A stretch of 64,000 bases of DNA. Origin: Paragonimus westermani (lineage: Eukaryota > Platyhelminthes > Trematoda > Plagiorchiida > Troglotrematidae). Below are positions 52,601 through 63,582 of this stretch, in pieces (within the stretch, counting starts at the first letter, position 1; each line of letters begins with the position of its first letter). Made by a program: the position numbers and the translations under genes. Under the pieces are notes generated by a model. It was not told the DNA's origin. It did not search any database and saw nothing but the letters and a program-made list of their open reading frames with translations. The DNA lies in assembly GCA_008508345.1 (NCBI GenBank), contig QNGE01002665.1, positions 1 to 64,000 on the forward strand, read 5' to 3'.

Positions 52601-55600
52601 ACCGACCTGAGACAATAATTTAGTCGTGTCACACTCTCCCACTTATGGGGCTAGACGAAAGGCTATTGGTTTGTCGGAGCGTACTTTCCGGAAGAATATG
52701 TAAAGGTGTCGGTTAAACACACAGCAACACTGTGAGTTTCCAGTGTTCTGGCAACAGTTTTTACTTTTACACCGAAATTTTGTATTTTAGACACCGTATA
52801 TCATGGTGTACAAAAAATATTCCATCTAGCCATTCACATAATGTGTACGGTCAGTTAACTTAACGAGTGCCTGGGCCGTAAACGCTTCAGCATTTCACGG
52901 CCAATTTCCTTTCACGTTCTGCTGAAAGCATAACGGCACCTTGTCCCTTCGTTTAGGATGGAATCATGCAACGAGTTAACAGGGTTATGTTGCCAAGTCT
53001 ACTTTGGTTACTGGTGAGCAGCAGAGGATTTTGGTTTTCTTCATATAGACTGAACATCAACCACAAACGATCGCATCTGTTGCACTTCCAGAGACTTTCC
53101 AGTCGGCCCCTTTCGAAACGAAACACTACATTCCAACTTTGTTCTTGCTAGCACTTTCACCAGTGCATATCCTTGCTACTGCCGGTACTACAATCAACAC
53201 GACAGCTACTGTGTCTCCTCTCGATGCGACCGGGCAATCAGACTACTAGTCACATGCGAAATTGGCTGGACATTCACACGTGATAAATCGGTCGTGTGAG
53301 ATCAGTGGTACGGTGGTCAACACGGTTAACTTATGAAAGCGTGACCGGAGTTCTAGACCAGGTATTGGCAGGGATATGCACTACTGATGAGCCCTAACAA
53401 CAGCGGAACTCGAGCCTACTTTGATTGTCTACTGTCTGACCGATCATGAGGTCGACATTGAAAAGACTAGCCAAGCCTTCTCTTGCTACTTCAAAGTAGT
53501 CAAAAACTGTACTTTATCGGGTTTTGATTTCATCAGCTCTGTTGCTTTCCCTGTGAACTAAACGAGTGTTCTACGCTAAGCGAAGCACTACAACATTTTA
53601 AAGCGTCATGTTCAGATTGTGGTTCAAGCTCCTTTTAAAGGGCAGCGTCCACTGGTTGTTTTTCAGCAAATTGTAGTGTCCAAGAGACAAAAGCAATTGG
53701 AAAGACGTGTGGACTGTTCCTCCACCTTTCTATAGATAGAAGTGGCAAGTCCAAATCAACCATCTGCTATCTTGATGTCCTGAAGACCTTATAGAAATAT
53801 TTATTATGCCAACCACTGTCCCCTCTTATGATCCCAACAGCTTTGCAAAGCTTCGCGCTCTATAACACGGAAGCCTTCTTGTTCAGTTTCCTTGCTGTCA
53901 TAACGCGTGTTAAAGTAAAACTTCGAAAATTACGTTCATAACGCGTCATTGAATCCTGTGCACGAAACGAATCTTCACTCACCCCAAACTAAACTATGTG
54001 AAAGCACCCTCTCAGGGCACATATATTATAATCAAGTCGAAACTTACAGCTTTCCTGGTAACTCAGGCAACAGTGGTTTCTCCTTATTTGCTATGTGTAC
54101 AAAATTTTTCAGAAATTCCCAACACGTCTTCAAACAAGCACACGGTAGGCAACCAACAAGTTCCAATTTTACCAATAATAATAATGAAAACAGTGACATA
54201 ATCTTAGAAGGGCCAACTGAAATTTACCGTATCAAAATGCTCAGTGATCTCCTATGGCTGTAATTGCTACATGTCCCACCATCATTCAAATTCATTAGTA
54301 ATGAAAGTCATCATCGTATGGAGATACGTATAATCCATTGTTTGTTATCATTTCATTCAAGTAGTTTTCGGTTGAACTTGTTGAACTTTCCGTCAGGAAC
54401 AATAGTTTTGCTCTGCTCACTCAAGTATCTTTTCTGTTCTACTGCATTCTCATTAATCTTGCAGACTGCCTGTTTGTTTCTATCCCGCTCAGCGTCCGTG
54501 ACAACTTAGTTCCGATCAGACATGTGCACTGGGAAGCGTACGGTAAACCTACGTCTCTCAGCAGTAAAAGGTAATATTTTAAACCCCCCTTAGCGCGCAC
54601 CTGTGAAAACGGGACGACACTGCCTTTCTATCTATTTTGTTATCTTCAAGAAAAACAAAGTTTCTTGTTCTGAAAGAACTGTTGATTGTCAGTTAACTAT
54701 AGGTTTTCCGCCACACTGTAGCCTATAAGTGTTCACAATGTATTACCATTGAGCAATTCTTTTAATCTTCACATATATTCAGAGTGGAAAAGTCAGTTTT
54801 ATGCTGTAACGATCACAGTCAGTACACGTTGCGTTCTGACAGTGAGTATTCGAGAGCACAGGAATTACATTACGGTATGCATGTATCCGAGTGGGTAAAT
54901 CAGGGATAAGTTTCAGTCGCCGTTCAGCTGGTGTGCTTGGAGTAAGCCACAAAGGCACAACGTGGCGTTCTTGGGAACGAAAGAGTAGGTATGAGAATCA
55001 AGCTGATTTGGGTACCGTTGAGAGATGAATATGGTGGGTGTCAGTTCTGTGCACCACGCACCAGAGCACCAGATCATAAGACCAAGATGTTTATTCTCCA
55101 AACTATGCGCAACACGGATGGAACTGAATCGATTCTTTTTTGTGAGTTTGAGTCCACCTGAGGTTGAGAATCTAGCTAGGATTGTACAAAACTGTCAGCA
55201 GTTGCTTTAAAGAAACAGATGTATAGCTGAACAGTCGTCATACTGTGCGATTAAGGTTACACAATCACACGCTTGCTGACAGATGATCACGAAAGATTCG
55301 ACATTTTCACGTATTTTCGTATGTACATACAAAGAAGGGTGTTTGGGCTTATTGCAGCAGCCTCCGCCGTTTACAGTGCAAAATCTTACAGAAAGAGCTT
55401 AAAGTGGCATTTGCAAGGTGCACTATTTCCTCATAAGACTGCCACTATCAGAAACTCCAAATGAACCAAATACAGATATGTATATATTGCATTAAAAAAT
55501 AAGGTCTGAATTCCTTTGGATCATAGCTGTAAGCGGAGTACCTTAGTTTACTTTGATAGAACTTAACAATATTTGAAAAAAGCCAATAGCAGCATGTAAG

Positions 55601-58600
55601 ATGTCTTGCACAATGACATTTCCTTCGCATCTCATCGGTTACTTTTGCGAAATTAACATACACTTTATATAGTTGGGCCCCAAGCAGCTAGGCGAAATCA
55701 ATCTAGAAATATTTGAAACAGTCAGTCAGGTGACCAAAGTGGAAGCAGCAAAATGCAACTGTTTGATAATTTTGATGCAATAAGGGGGTGGTTAAAGAGA
55801 CATACATATTGAGTGGGAAAGGGCAGATATAGTTAGAAAGATCTACAGAAAACAAACAAGAGCTGAAATAGTGTACAAAAAATACCAGTTGCATTCTTAC
55901 CAACATAGTGAAAGGTTAGTTACCAACTGTTTCTGAGCGCATAAAGAGGGAGTCAGTCGATGTATTGCGATGGCTTCCGCAATATTGAGAGCCTGCTTTA
56001 GCTCGGGTCTAAAGTACACTCTGAAAGCCGCTCTAGGGTCCACTGAGTGGCAGGTCTGTAGAAGGTGTTTTGTAATGGCACTGACGGTGAAGTTGGAACA
56101 CGGGTGGTTTCATCCACGTAGACCAGTCGGGCGGCGTTGTATGTGCGCTTGAGTGCTGCACCTAAACTGCGTTTGATCAGGGCTGAAACATCATCACCTT
56201 TTAAAGGAAGAGTTAGATAGGCAGGCTTGCGAGGAACAGTAACGGGTGTAACCCGCGATGTTTGTGGAGTGGAGTACTTTTCAATAAACCTCTTGGGATA
56301 ACCATTTTCTATAATAGTCTCATGCAGTAACATCAGTTCACTTTCAAGCTCATCCTCTGTCGGAATACGTCGAACGCTGTGAAACAAAGTCCTAACGAGG
56401 CCACGTTTTTGAACAATAAAGTGCAGATATTGTCCTGTCCACGTGGACTTGCGTTAGATACCTCTGGAAAGTGACCCATCCTCGCGTCTTTTCAAAAGAA
56501 CATCAAGGAATGATATCCTCTCATTTTGTTCATATTCAAGGGTAAACGTTAGTTTGTTGTCTGAACTATTTAACAGCTCATGGAAAGCTGTTACTTGCCA
56601 GTGGCCGTCGAATATAGCAAAAATATCGTCTACGTATCATTTATAAAACAACGTGTTCCGAATTTCAGTGGACACATAATGTTCTTACTGACCCATGAAT
56701 ATGTCAGCTAAAACAGGTCCTAATGGACTACCCATTGCAACTCCATCTATTTGTCTGTAGCAGATGCCGTTGACCACAAATTGGATATTGGATGTGCACA
56801 TTTTCAACAGCTTTGAGAGCTCATTGATGGGAATACCAGGTGCCAACTTTTTGTACAGTATTTTAGCTCTTCTTTGTTCTCTCTAGATTTTTCNGATAAC
56901 CCCGCGATCAGGACTTCCTAGACAGGTCGAGATCACCAGATTACAGCTGATTCACCTCAGACTAATCAGCATGATTTAGATAGGCTGAGTTAAGTAGGTG
57001 ATCAGGGTCCTAAAATGAACTTAAGCCAAGGTTTACAACTGGCTGTGAATCAGCACCTAATCGTTACCGAGTTTGGCTTGACGTCGCGCAAGTTCAAGTG
57101 CGAAACCATGCAGTTTACTTCAGGCTGGTATAATATGGCTAGTATCTTAACCTGCTTGTAACAAGTAACAGTGTACTCTTTAGAAGATTTGGATACAACT
57201 TTCCCGTTGACTGAACCTAGTCTACAGTCAGTATGAATTCGGACTCTTCACATATGGTGCGGTTTAAAATAACCCCGTAGGCCGCGCCCCTCAATCCAGT
57301 TGTCTTCTCTCTTATAAGATGGACCCCACTGCTATGTACCCCTAGAATGAGCCCTCAAGTGTTTGTATATTTGCTCCAACCAACCTGGTGAACGTCTGAA
57401 CAATTGCGGGCTCTAAATGTGACATGTGGAATGAATAAGGTAAATGATCTCATGCTTCTTTACCGACGTTCCATCTCACGAACGATCGGCTGGTCTTACG
57501 TTCCTCGACCTTAAAGCTTCTTGTATCGAAGAACCAATGAAAAAGGATCTTTATATTCTTTTTTCATTGCGGTATATTTGGTCATATTAGTCGTAGTGTA
57601 TGAATACCAGAACTGATGTCACTGTTCAAAAGGACGTACGGTTCAAGGGACATCGCGGTATAAAAGGTACATGACTGCACGAAGTGAATTAACATTGCTA
57701 GTTGTACTGGTTATTTTGTGACATTAACTTACATCAACTGCCACTTAAATAGACGGCATACACAGAATTTGTAATTGACAGCGTCATTCTTTTCTATTGT
57801 TGGTGACATTTTTCAGTAAAAAGTGGCCTATAAGCTGTAACATAGTACAATAATTCATGTTCACTCTGCATAGTTGTGATTTGAGACAATGTCAGTCATA
57901 GGTTTAGGAGAATAAAACTGCAGAGCACAATTAACGTAATATTTTATCTTAACTGACCCTCCAAGTATGATGTGGTCTGTGGACAAATCACATAAAGGAC
58001 AGGGGCTAACTGTGTGCTGATCTCACATAAATTTGTTGCAATTGTCACCAATACAGCCTATCTCTTTGCCATATTTGGTCCACACACACTGCATCCCTTT
58101 TTCATACTGTGGTCGGCTTCAAGCAGGAAAAATGTGAACAGCTTTCTCATGAAATCAGAGTATAACCTTCCGACACGAAAGCACGCACACATATACTCAA
58201 TAACATAACCCATAGTTACTTTCGGTTTTTAACTAGGTTTTTCGATTAATTGGGTGAGTGGGGCACCATCCTCCTCTTCCTTAGTGATTTCCACGATAAG
58301 TTTACAAGCAAGGCGACGCGGAATGTTTCCCTCTCTGAATACGAGGTTTTGCCGATGTCTTTACAATCTTCTCAATAAAGAAAAGTCTACTCGATATCCG
58401 AAAGTGTTGCAAGTTAAACCAAAACCACTGGGCTGACGGTGTGTCTGGTAAATGGTCGATTTATGTGAACTCCACGCCTTTTCATTTTCCCTAAGACTCA
58501 TCAAATACAGGTGTCTTTCCTAGTCTATTCTCAGTCAGATGTTTATCATACATTATGAATTAACAAATCATTTGCCTGTTAACGAAAATGGACCCGATCA

Positions 58601-61600
58601 TATTACGTATTGTGAACTATACTCATAGTCTGACCGCAAAAGAATTCAGTATTGTGGAGTTGTTTGTAGAAGCGAAGCCACGTCATATTACTCAGACGGT
58701 CGCTTTTCTTCTTCTCCTTCTCAAACCAAGTGCCACTTAGATCAGACACGGAAAGTGGATCTGGTCGCATCATTTGTTAGAACTTCAAACTCCAGGACAG
58801 ATGAACCGATACGCTGTAACCACTGCTGCATCAACCTACACAAATGGCCTGCTTGTAATGGATCAGCCGCGTGGCAGAGTGATCCCCTGTCGCATAAGAC
58901 CAGATGGGTGGCTTGGGTGGTCAGTCATCTCCCCACCGTCTGTCGACCAGGAACGGTGGAGGTATGCGCGACCGTTTACAAAATAGGTACTTCTACAGTA
59001 CTCAGTATCCCACTGGGATGAGCACATTGTGCTTAGTTGCGCCCTCCGCACAGGTATACTGAGATAGCAGACAAAAGGGTTATTGATAAACGAAAACTGC
59101 AATAACGGGACGTACAATCGGACAGACTTTCTGAAGCTGACTTCTAGCACAGACCCATTCCAAACTTTGTTTACGAAGAATGATAAGTTCTTCTTCCAGG
59201 TAGAAAACGATGGCAAATTAGTTCAGAAGTAATTTTGGGAACTAGATTTCCGCAAGATGAACTGCCAGTGGTCTTGAAAGTCCTCAATTTTGTTACTACT
59301 AACACCTGTAATTGTGAATGTGTGTGCATACTCAAGATATGTGTAACATCGTGCGGGTTTGTTGCAGTAGATCTGCCATCAGGACTGAACGAGACCTTGA
59401 GCATCTAGGGCTGACGCTAGCGCGCCGTTAGAACCGGAACAGTCGGACAAGACCATGAAACTGACGTTCCATAAAACCGTTATCGTTCGGGTCAGGTTTA
59501 TACTGACTGGTCAAACATCCCACTTCATTCCCAACGTGACCTTGACGATACGCAATGCTAAGGAGCACAAACCTCGAGTGTAACGCTTTTTCGCAAGTGG
59601 TTGCTTGAAAGCATATGAGTGCAAAGGTTGTTATCATCTGTGAGTAACGTTCCACTGATGTCAAACAAATGCATTACCATTTGTCAGTGTCCACTAACTG
59701 GAATGAGCATTTACCTTTTTTGTAAAGCCGAATTCCTTTGATGTACGATCAATTTTTCTACCTCTGGCGCCGACTCACATACTGGACGCTAGTTAGCTTG
59801 TTTTTTCACCCTATGGCTTGACGAGCTATAAAAACGCAAGAGCTACATTTTGTACTTTGACTTCGGCTTTTTGGCACTAGGGCCTTCGGCGCTCGGACTT
59901 TCGGGCTGAGACAATAAACGCTGTTTTCGGGAGACCAGTGTTTTCCCTTCATAGTCGGCTTTGGGGGAATCGGCTCTTAGGTGTAAATTAGTGCGTACCA
60001 TATCACTGCGTCGCAGGAATCGTTCCAGATCAATTGCATCCACTCTGTCGCTCCGCGATATAACACAGTGTTAGGGCGGAGAACAGATTAACAAACACTA
60101 CAAAATAGCACGACAAAAGACACCTTGTTATTTTCGTCACCGGCAAATTTAGACAAAGTTGGGCATTCCGAACAAAGTGCATCTGAGTAGACAGCTACTC
60201 TCTCGAACACTAAGGAACCACTTTGATCAACAATAATGTTCGAGGTGTCCACTGTTGTCTAGCTTCAGCAAAATCCTTTACCTGCGACGGAACTTTAAAA
60301 CATTCAGCATAGTGTCTTATAGTTATAGGACTACATTCACTTTGTGACAGTCAGTTTTAGTTTGTCCAGCGTCCTATTTTGATCAGGATGGATCCTGTGT
60401 TTTTGACTTAAGAAAAATCCAACTATATAAAAACTGTCGGGCTGTCCGGGTTGCAACATATCTGTGCGATCCGACGCACGCACTGATTAAACTTGTGTTT
60501 TTGCTATGACCTAGATTGGGAGTTTCCAGATCGTCGGTAAATCCTAACTCACTCAGTTAGCTTGGTCAGGGATCGATAAGCAACTTAGTGAACGCCCAAA
60601 AAGGACAAGGGAGTAAGGCAACGATCTGCCAAATGATGAGCCACTTGACTGAGGGCCCCTTATTACTACCTAAGGAACATAAGAAACATTGCGTAAAATA
60701 GTGATGTAAATTTCTTGTGGCAATCTCAGCATAGATGTATATAGAACATGCTTTCGAGGACAGATCCTCGCCGATGGCAGAATTTTCTAAGATGTCGCAA
60801 ACAAAACAGCGTACAACCTGTGATGTTTTGCAACTAAACATTCTGAAAGTTGGTCTTTACGTTTAGGTGAAGTTATCCGATGTTGTTTATTACTGCGGCG
60901 GCGCTTAGTGCAGTACACCGCTTAATCGGAACTCTTAGTGTCTATCCGGGCCATTGCCTCATGCTGTGACTGCGGTTCTTGCGCGATGTAACCAAAACGA
61001 GCTCCACGTTATGGTCATCCGTGCACACGTATCGTGATTGCATTCTGCCTACTGTAACAAAAATTCGACTTGTCCTGGCTCAATTTTCTATGGACATCCG
61101 TACCTGCTGAGTATTGTGAAGATCGTTATTGCCGATGACGAATGATAATTTTTGTTACTAACCATACCGAGTAAAATCAGCATATATTATCTAGTAAGCG
61201 AATTGACAATTTTACTAACCATGGTGACCGAACGAAGCATCGACATTCAGCAAAGTCCATGAAAGCCGTGAGGTAGACAACTGCGTACGAAACAACGAAT
61301 AACGAGTGTTAACTTGATTATAAAATTACCGGTAGTGCGCGGTTACAAATGCACGAAAAACTACTTTCATGTTATAGCTATTAATGAAATGCATTACGAG
61401 TGGTTTTATTTCCATAAATGACCGAGGTTGCTACTACTGGACATAACAGTATTCATGTATATGATGTTCACCGGAGTTGACATTCTTCGCTTCCTCTATT
61501 TCGTTCTCAAAACACCCCATGCAAATAGTCCTCACTAATTTTCAGATGTGGATTCAAATACATGGTTTCAAAGTTTCATTAATCAGCTCCAATTAATTTA

Positions 61601-63524
61601 CCTTCGGGTATCTACTGTATTACCGGAACACCAAAGACAAGTTAGTGTATCGTGAGCACACAGAAAACAAAGTTAGAGTGAATTTCAGAGATGAAAAAAA
61701 TGATTGTTTTAGTGGTTAAAGTGGTGTGACCTTCATATACACAAAAAGGAACGGCAGTGTAATTAATCTGCTTAACTGAAGTATGGCTTCAAAACAAAAG
61801 AGTTACTTTTAAGTAGTTTCTAGGAGACACTACCAGATATTCTTTGTTAATACTAAGGACAGTAAAAGTTATGCTCCAGGATTTTTTACATAATAATTCT
61901 ATGCTGTGTATAACAATTCACAAATTCCAGCGATCTTCATCTCTCCAAAATGAAACCACACTACTCCTGAAACTGCATCTGAATAACAGTGCGCTATACC
62001 ATCACGTAGTGGCTCTTCATACGTAGCATTCCTCTGGTCCCCCAAGGGATGCCGCTTATGACAGGCTTGTGTGTTTGTCAGTCCACCGCTTGCATTAGTT
62101 TTCAAAGGAAAGTGCTCTTTTCAAAGATCTTTCCACATTTGACATTAAAAGTCCTTTTGTACACCCATACACTTAACCTCTTGTTCTCATCAATTGTAGT
62201 ATCGTCATCTTATTGTGCTGACCATTACTATAGGTTTTAAAGACGTACGCTCTTAACTCGAGTAAATGTCAACCTCATGACCTGGTCCATGCCATTTCAC
62301 TTGAAACACACATTGTACAGCTTACCGTAAATTCGTGAACAAGCTACATTTGTGACTCCTTACGTTCACCTTATATCGAGTTTATTGTGCACCTCTCCCT
62401 CTTACAAACTTGACAGCTGTTTAGGTTACTATTTGCATGACAGTCTTCACATACGTTTTCATTTTTGCATTGTCTGTTTTATAGTTCCGAGATGAAATGT
62501 TGGGAGTTGACGAATTTAGGAATCACCCGCTTCTTTATCCTGAGTAGCTTCGTTTTTATTTCTTTTCGAGCTTTGCATGATTTTTTCTCATCGTGTATGT
62601 AAGAGCATGTTAACCTCATTGAAAGGGTACACAAAACTGGCAATGTGTTCATCAAAAGCAACAGATTTGTTCTTGACTCTACTTGACAAGCCTGTAATCA
62701 AACAAATAACGATTTTTGTTCTAACTCCAGTTACATGTATTTGGATCTGTTCAACTATCTTACACGGTCACATGATCATCTACTGAACTGTAACAGACAT
62801 TGCATCTCTTTACTGCTCACAGATACGTCATACGCCGACGACAGGACTCCTTCTATTGCAGGCCAATCTGCAAACAGTGCCAAAACTCCACAGGAGGACA
62901 ATGAATTTCAGCACCATACCTCTATCATCGTTGGTCTGTTGGGATTTTTCGCCATGTGTGGCTTATTTTCAGCCTCCATGACTTTGATTAATCGTCCCAA
63001 GCAAGCAAAAAGACGCAGCTTATCTGGGATTTGTAATAAACTGTTTTTTGAATCCGGGACGTCGATTGTGACCACTTTAGAAACGGGATCAGTGCTACAA
63101 CTCAAAAAAGACCATTTGAGTACAAGATGTACGGTAAACCACAAGTCTTCCAGTGAATCTACTGAGGACCCCAAAGCAACCGAAACTAACACGTTTTTGA
63201 ACGAGGACCGTGAAATCTTTGCAAGGACGAACGTACAAGAAGATCGCCGACGGTCATGTGTGGCGTTTTGTAACGTTGGCAACAAAGCAGCAACAGCGCC
63301 TGACCCCACACTAGAGAGCAAAAGATGTTCCGATAGTTCTGTCGCCGACGAACTGAGTGAAGGTCATGCAAAACTGGACAGTCTGAATGGGGTTTCCTCT
63401 AAAGAGCTGAGTGAAATATTTGACCGAGCAACCAAACCAGTGAGCTACATTCATAAGACAGCGGTCAGTAATATATGGAATACAGCGAAGTCTAATCCGA
63501 TCTGGTTGAGTAGCATGCATCGGG

Positions 63525-63582
<58 letters not shown>

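Noticed and set aside
62735..62822. Upstream part of the long open frame before the transmembrane exon
   Set aside because: The frame is open by chance. The acceptor at 62821-62822 restores the phase of the LDLa exon, so these codons are intronic.
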